Below the pieces are notes generated by a model. The model was not told the DNA's origin. It ran no database searches and saw only the letters and a program-made list of their open reading frames with translations. Source: Chitinophaga pinensis (GTDB taxonomy: Bacteria > Bacteroidota > Bacteroidia > Flavobacteriales_D > Crocinitomicaceae). Taken from it: a stretch of 38,952 bases of DNA. The translations under genes and the position numbers were made by a program. Position 1 is the first letter of the stretch. Every line of letters starts with the position of its first letter. Of the stretch, positions 1-8,596 are shown one piece after another. The stretch covers positions 1 through 38,952 of the forward strand of contig CAMCYF010000022.1 in assembly GCA_945883825.1 (NCBI GenBank). Reading direction: 5' to 3'.

Positions 1-431
1 GTGCTATCTGGAATATATGAAAAAACATAGGGGTCAAGTCCAGCAACCAACCAAGTGGCATTCTTAAATGCTTTTAAAGAAGGAGTTTTCTCCCTTAGAA
101 AATTAGCATCTAGCTTCTGAAATTTAGTCTTATCTAATGTTTTTACGGAATTTAAGGACTTCACAAAAACTAAATCAATGGAGCTGTTATAGCCTTCCTT
201 TTTCAGTTTTTTAGCGATTTGACTTGCATTTAAGTTTAAGATTTTAAGTCGAACACCCGTTTTTTTTGAAAAACGCTTAAAAAGCACTGTGTCTTTGGCC
301 TCTAAGAAATCAGAAGCAAGCACTAATTTTTTACTTATATCAGGTTTTGCCTCCTCTATTTTACAAGCTACAAGAACGAAACCTAAGAAAAGGGGCAGTA
401 AAAACTTACTATAAACCATTGCTCTTGCCAT
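1..431 (-). CDS. Solute-binding lipoprotein, 3' end outside the window
   Basis: This gene runs off the left edge, so only the first 143 residues are visible. It starts with ATG at 431-429, sharing one base with the mutS stop (TAATG), and AGGAGG sits just upstream, so translation is probably coupled to mutS. A second ATG four codons in could also serve. The N-terminus is a lipoprotein signal: a hydrophobic stretch ends in LVAC, with Cys23 the likely lipidated residue. The following part (about residues 35-80) has the layout of a family 1 periplasmic binding protein of the iron(III) type: a beta strand, FKRFSKKTGVRLKIL, then a Lys-rich helix and SSIDLVFVKS. The ligand cannot be read from this fragment; iron is only the nearest resemblance. 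It would be anchored in a membrane facing the periplasm. Confidence 0.6.
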   Translation of the reverse strand, partial: MARAMVYSKFLLPLFLGFVLVACKIEEAKPDISKKLVLASDFLEAKDTVLFKRFSKKTGVRLKILNLNASQIAKKLKKEGYNSSIDLVFVKSLNSVKTLDKTKFQKLDANFLREKTPSLKAFKNATWLVAGLDPYVFSYIPDS

Positions 432-3058
432 TATCCTCCTATGATTTTTTTAATGTCATTTAACTTCATTAATGCTTCAACAGGCGTAAGGATATTGATG
501 TCGATATTGATTAATTCCTCGTGAATTTGTTCTAGAACTGGATCATTTAGTTGGAAAAAGCTAAGTTGCATATTACCATCTTTTGCGCTTTTTGCGTCTA
601 TTTTTTTTGCTTTACCACCAACCGCAGCATGGGTATTTTCTAAATCTTTTAATACGTGTTCTGCGCGCGCAATAACAGAATTTGGCATTCCAGCCATTCG
701 GGCAACATGAATTCCAAATGAATGCGCACTTCCGCCGGCTACTAATTTCCTTAAAAACAGGACTTTTTCTCCCATTTCTTTCACCGAAACATTAAAGTTG
801 TGAATGCGCGAAAATTGTTTTTGCATTTCATTTAATTCATGGTAATGCGTTGCGAACAAGGTTTTACATTTTGCCTTTGGATTCTCGTGTAAATATTCCG
901 CAATTGCCCAAGCGATAGAAATTCCATCATAGGTGCTGGTTCCTCTACCAATTTCATCCAATAAAATCAAACTCCGCGCAGAAATATTATTCAAAATACT
1001 TGCAGTTTCGTTCATTTCTACCATAAAAGTAGATTCACCAGAGGAGATGTTATCCGATGCACCAACGCGGGTGAAAACTTTATCTACTAGTCCAATTTTT
1101 GCGCTATCTGCAGGAACGAAAGAACCCATTTGTGCCATCAGGACAATCAAAGCAGTTTGTCGTAAAATCGCACTTTTTCCACTCATATTTGGACCGGTAA
1201 TCATAATCATTTGCTGCGTTTCATTGTCGAGAAAAATGTCATTTGCAATGTATTCTTCTCCATGTGCCAAGCGTTTTTCAATAACAGGATGCCTTCCATT
1301 TTTAATGTCGAGAATAAAACCATTGTTAATTTCTGGGCGCTTATAATTATTGGCTTGTGCAATGGTTGAAAAGGAAAAAAGGCAATCTAAACGAGCTACG
1401 ATAAGTGCATTGTACTGAATTGGGTGGATGTAATCGGCCATTCCTATTACAAGTTCTTGAAAAAGCTGTAATTCAATAACCAGCATTTTTTCTTCAGCGC
1501 CGAGTATTTTACTTTCATATTCTTTCAGTTCTTCTGTGATATATCTTTCCGCATTTACCAAGGTTTGCTTGCGAATCCAGTCTTCTGGAACCTTGTCTTT
1601 GTGTGTATTTCGGACTTCAATATAATATCCGAAAACATTATTGAAAGAAATTTTTAAACTTGGAATTCCAGTTCTCTTTGCTTCAATATTTTGTAAATTT
1701 TCTAGATAATCTTTTCCTTTAAAAGAAATCTCTCGCAATTCATCCAACTCATTATGACAACCTTGCCGAATTACCATTCCTTTTCCAATCTGTCCTGCTG
1801 GCTCATCTACCAATGTTTCGCCAATTAACTTTATTATTGATTCACAGGAATGAACCTGTTCCATCATTTTTTGCAAGGAGGCAGGAGCTCCGTCACTTAC
1901 TATTTTTTGGATTAATGGAATTTGTAGGAGTGTCCTTCGCAAGTGCATTACTTCCCGAGGATTTACCTTTCCAACAGCAACTTTTGAAATCAAGCGTTCT
2001 AAATCCCCTATTTCACGTAAATGCTTTCCAAGTTCAAAAGATATTTGCTCATTTGCGACTAAATATTCTACGACATCAAGGCGTTCTTCAATTGGTTTTT
2101 GGTCTTTTAATGGAAGCACCATCCAACGTTTCATAAGTCTCCCGCCCATTGGGGTCAATGTTTTATCTAAAATATCTGCAAGTGTTATCGCATTTTCATT
2201 GGATGAGGTAATGAGCTCCAAATTGCGAATTGTAAAGCGATCCAACCAAACGTAGCGCTCTTCTTCAATGCGTGAAATGGAACTGATATGTCCCAATTTT
2301 TGATGTTGATTCTCATTTAAATAATGAAAAATTGCTCCAGCCGCGATAATAGCATCTGGTAAATTATCTACACCAAATCCTTTTAATGATTTCGTGCCGA
2401 AATGTTTTGTTAAGCATTCCGTTGCGAACTCCTCTCCAAAAACCCAGTCTTCTAAGCGGAACGTGTAGTATTTTTCTCCGAAAATTGCTTGAAAATCTTT
2501 CGTTCTATTTTTTTGATAGATAATCTCGCTTGGAGAAAAGCCACTCAAGAGCTTGTCTATGTAATCTTTATCACCTTGAGCAACTAAAAATTCTCCGGTA
2601 GAAACATCTAAGAAAGCAACACCAAGGTTTGATTTACCAAAAAAAACAGAACACAAAAAGTTATTTTTCCCTTGTTCTAATACTTGATCATTAAATGAAA
2701 CTCCAGGAGTTACAAGTTCCGTTACACCTCTTTTTACAATTGTTTTTGTCATTTTCGGATCTTCCAACTGATCGCAAATTGCAACACGCTGTCCGGCACG
2801 AACAAGTTTCGGAAGATAGACGTCTAAAGAATGATAGGGAAACCCTGCAAGTTCTATTTCTCGCCCAGAACCATTTTTTCGTTTTGTGAGGATGATTCCT
2901 AAAATCCGCGAGGTTTTTATGGCGTCTTCCCCAAAGGTTTCATAAAAATCCCCAACGCGAAAAAGCAATAAGGCCTCAGGATGACGCGCTTTAATTTGAT
3001 TGTATTGCTTCATCAAAGGTGTTTCCGCAATCTCTTTTTCGGGGCTAATTTTCGACAA
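431..3058 (-). CDS. mutS: DNA mismatch repair protein MutS
   Basis: MutS recognises mismatches and small loops in DNA and recruits MutL. At 875 residues it has the usual length of MutS1. The mismatch-reading motif GDFYETFG is at residues 36-43 (Phe38 and Glu40 match the Phe-x-Glu wedge). Core and lever domains follow, then the ATPase: Walker [10 protein letters not shown] near residue 618, STFMVEMNE, Walker [17 protein letters not shown] near 695-710, and the FATHYHEL histidine switch. The start is a TTG at 3058-3056. An in-frame TAA lies only five codons upstream (3073-3071) with no ATG or GTG between them, and the first internal ATG (Met16) would cut the conserved ETPLMKQY segment, so TTG is the only sensible start. 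The 3' end overlaps the lipoprotein start by one base. Function is very secure; the start codon is well argued. Confidence 0.97.
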   Translation of the reverse strand: MSKISPEKEIAETPLMKQYNQIKARHPEALLLFRVGDFYETFGEDAIKTSRILGIILTKRKNGSGREIELAGFPYHSLDVYLPKLVRAGQRVAICDQLEDPKMTKTIVKRGVTELVTPGVSFNDQVLEQGKNNFLCSVFFGKSNLGVAFLDVSTGEFLVAQGDKDYIDKLLSGFSPSEIIYQKNRTKDFQAIFGEKYYTFRLEDWVFGEEFATECLTKHFGTKSLKGFGVDNLPDAIIAAGAIFHYLNENQHQKLGHISSISRIEEERYVWLDRFTIRNLELITSSNENAITLADILDKTLTPMGGRLMKRWMVLPLKDQKPIEERLDVVEYLVANEQISFELGKHLREIGDLERLISKVAVGKVNPREVMHLRRTLLQIPLIQKIVSDGAPASLQKMMEQVHSCESIIKLIGETLVDEPAGQIGKGMVIRQGCHNELDELREISFKGKDYLENLQNIEAKRTGIPSLKISFNNVFGYYIEVRNTHKDKVPEDWIRKQTLVNAERYITEELKEYESKILGAEEKMLVIELQLFQELVIGMADYIHPIQYNALIVARLDCLFSFSTIAQANNYKRPEINNGFILDIKNGRHPVIEKRLAHGEEYIANDIFLDNETQQMIMITGPNMSGKSAILRQTALIVLMAQMGSFVPADSAKIGLVDKVFTRVGASDNISSGESTFMVEMNETASILNNISARSLILLDEIGRGTSTYDGISIAWAIAEYLHENPKAKCKTLFATHYHELNEMQKQFSRIHNFNVSVKEMGEKVLFLRKLVAGGSAHSFGIHVARMAGMPNSVIARAEHVLKDLENTHAAVGGKAKKIDAKSAKDGNMQLSFFQLNDPVLEQIHEELINIDINILTPVEALMKLNDIKKIIGG

Positions 3059-3106
3059 GGGTATTGATTGTTAATTTCAAATATAAAGATAAGAAAAAAT
3101 TTATTG

Positions 3107-3136
3107 TTGGAACACCTTGATTGTTTTTTACCTTTA
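3107..3136 (+). promoter_or_regulatory. Bacteroidota-type promoter for the TrmH-like gene
   Basis: TTG at 3107-3109, a 19-bp spacer, then TACCTTTA at 3129-3136 (7 of 8 matches to TAnnTTTG). The ATG at 3148 follows 11 bases later, so the leader would be only a few bases long. Prediction by eye. Confidence 0.4.
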
Positions 3137-3147
3137 CAAACTACATT

Positions 3148-3690
3148 ATGAGCATAGAAAACAATAAGAAACTCAAACTTTGGGAACTTGATAGATTAAG
3201 CGAGGAGCAGTTTAAATCTCAGGCAAAAAATCCGCTTATTGTGATTTTAGATGATATTCGCTCCTTAAACAATATTGGTTCTTTTTTTCGCACTGCTGAT
3301 GCTTTTAACATTGAAAAAATTTACCTCTGTGGAATTACCGCTTGCCCTCCACATAAAGACATTCATAAAACTGCTTTGGGAGCAACTGAAACAATTGTCT
3401 GGGAATACCGAGAAAATATTGAAGAATTAGTGCAAGAATTAAGTCTTCAAGGCATAGCAATTTGCACTATTGAACAAGCGGAAAAAACACTTTTCCTTCA
3501 AAATATTGCTGAACTAAGAGAGGATAAATTTGCGCTAATTTTTGGCAATGAAGTAAATGGCGTGAAACAAACAATTGTCGATCGTTCGCATTATGTTATT
3601 GAAATACCACAATTTGGCACAAAACACAGCTTAAATGTGAGTGTTTGCGCAGGAATTGTTCTTTGGGAATTTTGCAAAAAGTACCTATAA
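3148..3690 (+). CDS. TrmH/SpoU-family RNA 2'-O-methyltransferase
   Basis: A 180-residue SPOUT-class enzyme that should transfer a methyl group from S-adenosylmethionine to a ribose 2'-OH in tRNA or rRNA. The three SpoU motifs are present in order: motif 1 SLNNIGSFFRTADAF, motif 2 FALIFGNEVNGV, and motif 3 HSLNVSVCAGIVLWEF at the C-terminus, which forms the trefoil-knot SAM site. There is no N-terminal substrate-binding extension, so this is a minimal single-domain member and its target nucleotide cannot be named. A longer reading from TTG at 3121 is possible, but ATG at 3148 gives the natural N-terminus and follows a promoter-like TACCTTTA. It is divergent from mutS across about 90 bp. Confidence 0.85.
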   Translation: MSIENNKKLKLWELDRLSEEQFKSQAKNPLIVILDDIRSLNNIGSFFRTADAFNIEKIYLCGITACPPHKDIHKTALGATETIVWEYRENIEELVQELSLQGIAICTIEQAEKTLFLQNIAELREDKFALIFGNEVNGVKQTIVDRSHYVIEIPQFGTKHSLNVSVCAGIVLWEFCKKYL

Positions 3691-3795
3691 AAAGCTATTT
3701 ATTTTACGTTTTTAACGGAAGAAATATGATTTGCTAATTACACAAACAGAGAGATTAATTAGAAAAAGGGTAAAAATTCCCTTAAATTCGCAGGG

Positions 3796-5316
3796 ATGAA
3801 TCTCTATTCGCACAAACAACGTTGGAAAATCACCTTGCTCCTTTTATCACTTTTTATAATTGGCGCTTCCTTGTTTGTATCGAATTCAATGATAGAAAAA
3901 ATATCGCTAAGAGAAAGAGGAAAGGCGCGACAATGGGCCGAAGCAATAAAGAAAAAGGGCGAACTTGTACAGTTAACAAATCAGATTTTTAATGAACTCC
4001 GCGAGAAAGAAAAACAAAAAATTCTACTCATTGAAGAAGCGCAAAGAACAATTTTAAGTGGCTCAGACTTATCAATGAATCAAGATCTTGATTTTGCAAT
4101 TAAAATCATCAAAAACAACAAAGATATTCCTGTTATTTTATTAAATGACGATGGCTCTGTTGCACAGCAGAGAAACATTGAGTTTAACGATTCTACTAAT
4201 GCAATTCCAAGTGATTCTGTTTTACAAAAATTAGCAAAGGAATGGAAATTAGCTGGGCGTGTATTTGAAATCGAAGTTTATAGAGGAATGTTTATGACTT
4301 TTGTTTATGGCGAATCTCGCGAGTTACTTCGTCTAAAAATGGAAAGTGATGCCATTCTATCTTCTTTTACAAGTCAATTACTTGATAATTCTGATTTAAT
4401 TCCAGTTTTATTAATAGATAAAAAAACACAAACAATTGAAGCAAGTAATTTGCTTCCAGAGCAATTAAAAGAGGAAGTATTAAAAAGCACCATTAAATCC
4501 TTAGCAGCGGAAAATACCCCTTTAACACTTAATTTTGGTTCAGGAGAAAAGATACTTTATTTTAGTGATAGCCCAGAAGTACGTCAATTAATTTGGTTCC
4601 CTTACATTCAATTTAGTGTTATTGCATTAATTGTAATCATTGGTTATTTGATGTTTTCCACCTTTCGTAAAGCAGAACAAAATCAAGTTTGGGCTGGAAT
4701 GGCAAAGGAAACTGCGCATCAATTGGGAACGCCACTTTCTTCAATGATGGCATGGGTTGCTCATTTAGAAGCAAGTAAAACAGACCCAATGGTAATCGAA
4801 GAAATGCACAAAGATTTAGATCGCTTAGAAAAAATAACAGACCGCTTTTCTAAAATTGGCTCAGGCGCAAAATTAACAGACGAAGATTTAATGTTAACCA
4901 TTGGAAATAATTTGGATTACTTGAGGGCACGTTTATCAGATAAAATTACAATCAGCTTTTCTCTTGTTGGAGAGGCTCCTGTAATTGTTAAGCACAATGC
5001 GGCCTTGATTGAATGGGTCATCGAAAACATTTGTAAAAATGCCGTTGATGCCATGGATGGAAAAGGAGATTTAACCATTGAGATTTCTAGGGATTCAGGT
5101 TTCGTTCACATTGACATTAGTGATACAGGAAAAGGATTGACGCCAAAGCAATTTAAAACAATTTTTCAACCGGGATTTTCTACAAAGAAAAGAGGTTGGG
5201 GCCTTGGACTCACGCTTGTAAAACGGATTATTGAAGAATACCACAACGGAAAAGTCTTTGTGCTGAAATCTGAAATTGATAAGGGAACTGTTTTTCGAAT
5301 TAGTATTCCTTCCTAA
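3796..5316 (+). CDS. Membrane sensor histidine kinase, orphan
   Basis: A 506-residue inner-membrane sensor kinase. There is a membrane segment at about residues 13-31, a periplasmic sensor region of about 230 residues with a charged helix after the first membrane pass, and a second segment at about 268-288. The dimerisation/phosphoacceptor region has the variant H-box KETAHQLGTPLSSM, with His308 as the likely phosphorylated residue. The ATP-binding domain follows: N-box VIENICKNAVDAM (about 408-420), G1-box DISDTGKGL, F/G2 region FSTKKRGWGLGLTLV. The AHQLGTPLSS form is common in Bacteroidota kinases. No response regulator lies next to it, so its partner is encoded elsewhere. What it senses is unknown. 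The weak box TAAATTCG at 3783-3790 just before the ATG may be its -7 element. Confidence 0.85.
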   Translation: MNLYSHKQRWKITLLLLSLFIIGASLFVSNSMIEKISLRERGKARQWAEAIKKKGELVQLTNQIFNELREKEKQKILLIEEAQRTILSGSDLSMNQDLDFAIKIIKNNKDIPVILLNDDGSVAQQRNIEFNDSTNAIPSDSVLQKLAKEWKLAGRVFEIEVYRGMFMTFVYGESRELLRLKMESDAILSSFTSQLLDNSDLIPVLLIDKKTQTIEASNLLPEQLKEEVLKSTIKSLAAENTPLTLNFGSGEKILYFSDSPEVRQLIWFPYIQFSVIALIVIIGYLMFSTFRKAEQNQVWAGMAKETAHQLGTPLSSMMAWVAHLEASKTDPMVIEEMHKDLDRLEKITDRFSKIGSGAKLTDEDLMLTIGNNLDYLRARLSDKITISFSLVGEAPVIVKHNAALIEWVIENICKNAVDAMDGKGDLTIEISRDSGFVHIDISDTGKGLTPKQFKTIFQPGFSTKKRGWGLGLTLVKRIIEEYHNGKVFVLKSEIDKGTVFRISIPS

Positions 5317-5390
5317 ATTTCTCTGCTCGCTAATAAGATGTTGAAGCAAGTATATTTTACAAAAAAGCGACTATTTTAAAAACAATTTTT

Positions 5391-5398
5391 TACTTTTG
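5391..5398 (+). promoter_or_regulatory. Promoter -7 box TACTTTTG
   Basis: A perfect TAnnTTTG match 12 bases before the GTG start at 5411, so transcription would begin only a few bases before the start codon and the mRNA may be almost leaderless. No clear -33 TTG is visible at the right distance. Confidence 0.4.
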
Positions 5399-5410
5399 TA
5401 AAAAATTAGT

Positions 5411-5722
5411 GTGAAACAACTATTCAAATTATCTTTAGTTTTTCTTGTTTTTCTTTCGATTGTATGTCAATCTTTGTCATTCTATATTCCTTCGTTTAAT
5501 GAGGAAATTTCTGAAATCGAGTTGATTGAATTTGATGAAGAGAATGAAGAATCTGAAAAAGAAGTAAAGGAAGAAGAAAATCTTAAAAATGATTCGTTTC
5601 ATATCCCAATTCCAGTTCAAATTTTTGTTCCCTCTTTGCTTTCAAATGGCGATAATTTTCTCTTTAATTACCGTTCTCCAGCACTCGCTTTTTTAAGTCC
5701 TCCTCCGGAAAAACTGTCCTAA
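5411..5722 (+). CDS. Small acidic exported protein of unknown function
   Basis: I do not recognise a family. The 103-residue product starts at GTG (no in-frame ATG exists). It has a basic-hydrophobic signal sequence (about residues 1-24, KQLFKLSLVFLVFLSIVCQS), then a strikingly acidic stretch at about 29-60 rich in Glu, and a C-terminal part with FHIPIPVQIFVPSLL and a Pro-rich tail (SPPPEKLS). It is probably exported to the periplasm or anchored by its signal. It lies 112 bp upstream of the SulP gene on the same strand and may share its transcript, but no functional link can be shown. A near-consensus -7 box right before it supports a real gene. Confidence 0.5.
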   Translation: MKQLFKLSLVFLVFLSIVCQSLSFYIPSFNEEISEIELIEFDEENEESEKEVKEEENLKNDSFHIPIPVQIFVPSLLSNGDNFLFNYRSPALAFLSPPPEKLS

Positions 5723-5834
5723 ACAGTAAACAAAAATCTCTTTTTTACTGAATTAATTTCTCTGCAATAGCAGGAATAGCTTGTTTATTCAAGTTTTTAC
5801 AGTTTTTATTTCCATTTTTTAACTTATATAAAGC

Positions 5835-7379
5835 ATGAAAAATTTCTTTAAAGATTTCAGGCACGATTTACCTGCAAGTATTGTCGTGTTTTTTGTGGCG
5901 GTTCCCTTGTGTCTTGGAGTTGCGCTTGCATCCGGAGCGCCGCTATTTGCAGGGCTTATTGCAGGAATTGTTGGTGGCATCATCGTTGGTGCTTCAAGCG
6001 GTTCTGCTTTGGGCGTAAGCGGACCTGCTGCAGGTTTAGCAGTAATCGTTTTAACAGCTATAGCAAAACTAGGAGGTTCATGGGAAATGTTTCTTATGGC
6101 AGTTGTTTTAGCAGGGGTTTTCCAAGTTATTTTAGGATTTGCCAAAGCAGGGGTTATCGCCAATTTTTTCCCTTCGTCAGTAATTCAAGGAATGTTAACG
6201 GGAATTGGCTTATTAATCATCTTAAAACAACTTCCTCACGCTTTAGGCTGGGATAAGGATGCTTTTGGAGAAGAAGATTTTTTTCAGCCTGATGGTGAAA
6301 CAACCTTCTCTGAAATTTTAAAAGCCTTTGAATTCTTTTCAGTTGAAGCAATAATTATCTCAGTGGTTTCACTAGTGATTTTAGTGTTATGGGATACTAT
6401 TCTTTCTAAAAAGCATAAAGTATTCTCATTGATAAATGGTCCTTTAATAGTAGTTTTATTTGGGATTGTACTGAATTATTGCTTTCAGAACAACATTGTT
6501 GGCGGCACTTTATCTCCTGAACACTTGGTTAGAGTTCCTGTTCCAAGTAGTTTCTCTGATTTTTTAAGTCAGTTTACGCTACCTGATTTTTCAGGAATTA
6601 CGAATAGTAAGGTTTGGGAAATCGCACTTGTGTTAGCGCTAGTTGCTAGTATAGAAACCCTACTTAGTGTCGAGGCAACTGATAAGTTGGACATTAACAA
6701 ACGTGTAACTCCAACAAATAGAGAATTAAAAGCACAGGGCTTGGGTAATATTGTTTCTGGTTTAATCGGTGGACTTCCGATAACACAAGTAATTGTGCGC
6801 AGTTCCGCAAATATTTCTTTCGGTGGTAAAACGAAATTATCTACAATAAGCCATGGTTTTTTGATTTTGCTAAGTGCATTAACTATGGCAAGTGTTTTGA
6901 ATATGATTCCATTAGCAAGTTTAGCAACTATACTTTTGCTGGTAGGATATAAATTAGCGAAACCTGCCTTTTTTAAAGAAGTATATAAATTAGGTTGGGA
7001 GCAATTTATTCCTTTCATTACTACAGTTATTGTAATAATTTTAACCGATTTATTAAAAGGAATTGCAGCAGGATTTGTAATCGCACTTTTTTATACCTTG
7101 CGAAATCTCTACAAGAATTCTCATTCTATGGAGGAGGAAGTAAATCCAAAAACTACCCAAAAATCATACAAGCTTTATTTGGGTGAATATGTATCTTTTT
7201 TTAACAAGGCAAATATCTCAGCAGTTCTCGTGAATATACCGAATAATTCAGATTTATACATTGATTATTCAAAATCTAAATTTATAGCCCATGATGTTGC
7301 CGAATTAATTAAAGAATTTGAAATAAAGGCAAAGGAAAAAAATATTAATGTTCAAAAAATCAATATTATAAACACATAA
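5835..7379 (+). CDS. SulP-family inorganic anion transporter
   Basis: A 514-residue inner-membrane transporter of the SulP (SLC26) family. The first helices carry the family pattern DLPASIVVFFVAVPLCLGVA and ASGAPLFAGLIAGIVGGI, then SGPAAGLA, and a central GLIGGLPITQVIVRSSANI segment, with about 10-12 further hydrophobic segments up to residue 425. The last 80 residues form a reduced STAS-like cytoplasmic domain. Members carry sulfate, bicarbonate or related anions, some with sodium. The next gene, 29 bp downstream, is a probable iota-class carbonic anhydrase, so bicarbonate is the best guess for the substrate. Many Bacteroidota SulP genes pair with a beta-carbonic anhydrase, so this pairing is a variation on that theme. 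Substrate is inference. Confidence 0.9.
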   Translation: MKNFFKDFRHDLPASIVVFFVAVPLCLGVALASGAPLFAGLIAGIVGGIIVGASSGSALGVSGPAAGLAVIVLTAIAKLGGSWEMFLMAVVLAGVFQVILGFAKAGVIANFFPSSVIQGMLTGIGLLIILKQLPHALGWDKDAFGEEDFFQPDGETTFSEILKAFEFFSVEAIIISVVSLVILVLWDTILSKKHKVFSLINGPLIVVLFGIVLNYCFQNNIVGGTLSPEHLVRVPVPSSFSDFLSQFTLPDFSGITNSKVWEIALVLALVASIETLLSVEATDKLDINKRVTPTNRELKAQGLGNIVSGLIGGLPITQVIVRSSANISFGGKTKLSTISHGFLILLSALTMASVLNMIPLASLATILLLVGYKLAKPAFFKEVYKLGWEQFIPFITTVIVIILTDLLKGIAAGFVIALFYTLRNLYKNSHSMEEEVNPKTTQKSYKLYLGEYVSFFNKANISAVLVNIPNNSDLYIDYSKSKFIAHDVAELIKEFEIKAKEKNINVQKINIINT

Positions 7380-7408
7380 TTCTAATTTATAACTTAAATT
7401 TAAAAAAT

Positions 7409-7897
7409 ATGACAAATTCAAAATTTACAGCTGCAATGGTTACAGAAACATTGCAAGTATGGTGTAACAATATAGTAGCTGTTGGAAAAGTACACTCAGA
7501 AGGTGGAGATGTTAGAGCAATAGTAAACAAAGTTTTAACAGATAATTATGATTATGACAGTGGCAAAGTGTTATTTAAACCAACATTAACGTTTGGTGTA
7601 CAAACTTTTCGAGCTACAAAAGATGGCGCAGTGTCCTACTTTATCGGTGGAGATTCAAATTTCCCAAATGATACTGGTTTTAAGCTAAAGCCATGGGTGA
7701 AAGCTTGGTTTACAGAAGTAGAGTATATTTTGCAAGACAATTTAGCAATCGTACAATGTAATATTCACTTAATAGGCGAAAACGGCGATCAGGTTTTTGT
7801 AAATAAAAGTTTCGTGTTTAAAATATGTGCCGACGAAAGAATAAGAATCGTATTACACCATTCTTCACTTCCATTTGTTCCGGAATCACTTAGCTAA
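7409..7897 (+). CDS. Probable iota-class carbonic anhydrase (NTF2/CaMKII-association fold)
   Basis: A 162-residue cytoplasmic protein of the family often mislabelled phosphoribosyl-AMP cyclohydrolase but now linked to iota-class carbonic anhydrases, which convert CO2 and water to bicarbonate, in some members without metal. Visible marks are VWCNNIVAVGKVHSEGGD near the N-terminus, VLFKPTL, AVSYFIGGD, FPNDTGFKLKPW and the closing HHSSLPF. Thr59, Tyr77 and Ser152 are spaced by 18 and 75 residues, which equals the spacing I remember for the substrate-binding Thr, Tyr and Ser of the characterised metal-free enzymes; His150 precedes them in HHSS. No Cys2His zinc pattern of a beta enzyme is present. 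It is 29 bp behind the SulP gene and followed by a strong terminator, so the two form a transporter/hydration unit. Activity is predicted, not proven. Confidence 0.72.
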   Translation: MTNSKFTAAMVTETLQVWCNNIVAVGKVHSEGGDVRAIVNKVLTDNYDYDSGKVLFKPTLTFGVQTFRATKDGAVSYFIGGDSNFPNDTGFKLKPWVKAWFTEVEYILQDNLAIVQCNIHLIGENGDQVFVNKSFVFKICADERIRIVLHHSSLPFVPESLS

Positions 7898-7922
7898 TAT
7901 TTATATCACTAGGTTCTTCATT

Positions 7923-7952
7923 AAAAGACAACAATTTCTTGTTGTCTTTTTT
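7923..7952 (+). terminator. Rho-independent terminator after the SulP/carbonic anhydrase operon
   Basis: A perfect 12-bp stem (AAAAGACAACAA at 7923-7934, TTGTTGTCTTTT at 7939-7950) with a TTTC loop and a short T-run. It begins 26 bases after the carbonic anhydrase stop. Confidence 0.85.
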
Positions 7953-7988
7953 AGTTTAAATTAAATTATTGAGTATTCGTATTCTCAT

Positions 7989-8031
7989 AAAATACCATTT
8001 TTGCGGTATAGTTTAAAATCATTCTAAATAA
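7989..8031 (+). repeat. Left copy of a 43-bp regulatory block also found at 11609-11651
   Basis: This block matches 11609-11651 at 40 of 43 positions. It contains the ATACC-N8-GGTAT dyad (7992-8009) followed by the dyad TTTAAAATCATTCTAAA (8012-8028). In the right copy the block is part of the promoter of the FecA-like receptor. Here no gene follows: a nine-codon reading frame (8064-8093) ends just before the palindromic repeats begin. The block therefore looks like a stranded, duplicated promoter at the left border of the 8-11.6 kb island. The rest of 7953-8095 holds nothing else I can identify. Confidence 0.7.
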
Positions 8032-8095
8032 AATCTTGCCTCCGAATTAATGGGTATTAAAGTATGAAAATTAAAATGATGGGATTGAAATAGTT

Positions 8096-8144
8096 AAGCT
8101 TATCTCGATACAACCCCAGCAAGCTGTGGCCACTCGATAAGCTT
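8096..8144 (+). repeat. Palindromic repeat, type 1
   Basis: Perfect 9-bp arms AAGCTTATC (8096-8104) and GATAAGCTT (8136-8144) enclose a 31-bp core. The 40 bp from 8105 to 8144 recur at 8597-8636 with one mismatch. Together with the type 2 units they bracket the GIY-YIG gene. Confidence 0.8.
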
Positions 8145-8169
8145 TGTTGTGAGCTAGCTGAGTGCTTTT

Positions 8170-8234
8170 CTCGATACACTTTATGGGAGCTAGCCGAGTG
8201 TTCCGACCAGAGGGAGGAATGTACCGAGGCTAGC
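8170..8234 (+). repeat. Palindromic repeat, type 2, overlapping the GIY-YIG 3' end
   Basis: The 65-bp unit starts CTCGATACAC and ends GGCTAGC. It contains GCTAGCC (8189-8195) and GGCTAGC (8228-8234) as inverted arms and CTCGATACA against TGTACCGAG. It matches 11499-11563 nearly base for base, and its first 31 bp match 8639-8669. A degenerate piece, GAGCTAGCTGAGTG, precedes it near 8151. The minus-strand stop TAG of the GIY-YIG gene (8232-8230) lies inside the right-hand GCTAGC core. Confidence 0.8.
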
Positions 8235-8517
8235 GTTTGAAATCTTTCTTTGCCAACTTCCTTAATGTTTCAATTTCTCCTTTAATAAGAGCAGTCTTTT
8301 TATCATGTGACCACCTTTGAACCTGTTTTTCACGATAAAATGCATGGTCAATTCTAGAAAACTCCTCTGAATAAATCAAGACTACGGGTTGGTGCATTGT
8401 TGTGTGAATAGCTCCTTTTCCTGATTGATGTTGCATTAGTCTTCGTTCTAAATTACGAGTACTTCCGGTATAGTAAGTTCCGTTCCCGCAAATTAAGATA
8501 TACATATGACACACCAT
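8230..8517 (-). CDS. Stand-alone GIY-YIG nuclease domain protein (URI type)
   Basis: A 95-residue single-domain protein of the GIY-YIG endonuclease superfamily, close in size to the UPF0213/YhbQ-type members. The motif appears in the variant form MYILICGNGTYYTGSTRNLERRL: YIL in place of GIY, YYTG in place of YIG, and the catalytic-type Arg in TRNLERRL. A conserved HQSGKGAIHTT and EEFSRIDHAFYREKQVQRW follow, with the helix that carries the metal-binding Glu. Met5 (8505) is the more usual N-terminus for this family; the longer start at 8517 is listed. The gene is bracketed by palindromic repeats, and its stop codon is provided by the repeat core. This suggests that gene and repeat travel or evolve together. 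Its substrate is unknown. Confidence 0.85.
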   Translation of the reverse strand: MVCHMYILICGNGTYYTGSTRNLERRLMQHQSGKGAIHTTMHQPVVLIYSEEFSRIDHAFYREKQVQRWSHDKKTALIKGEIETLRKLAKKDFKR

Positions 8518-8596
8518 TATATTAAGTTCATTTAAGTAAGATACAAATTATTTGAATCACTTGTATAAGAAATTTTTAGTAAACAGTGTGCTTCTT

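Noticed and set aside
933-1346. Open frame on the plus strand inside mutS
   Set aside because: It is antisense to the conserved MutS ATPase region and has no start signal or recognisable protein sequence. The same holds for the frames at 1813-2136 and 2695-2889.
5819-6163. Minus-strand frame rich in Ala, Pro and Thr under sulP
   Set aside because: It is the antisense image of Gly- and Ala-rich transporter helices, a common artefact.
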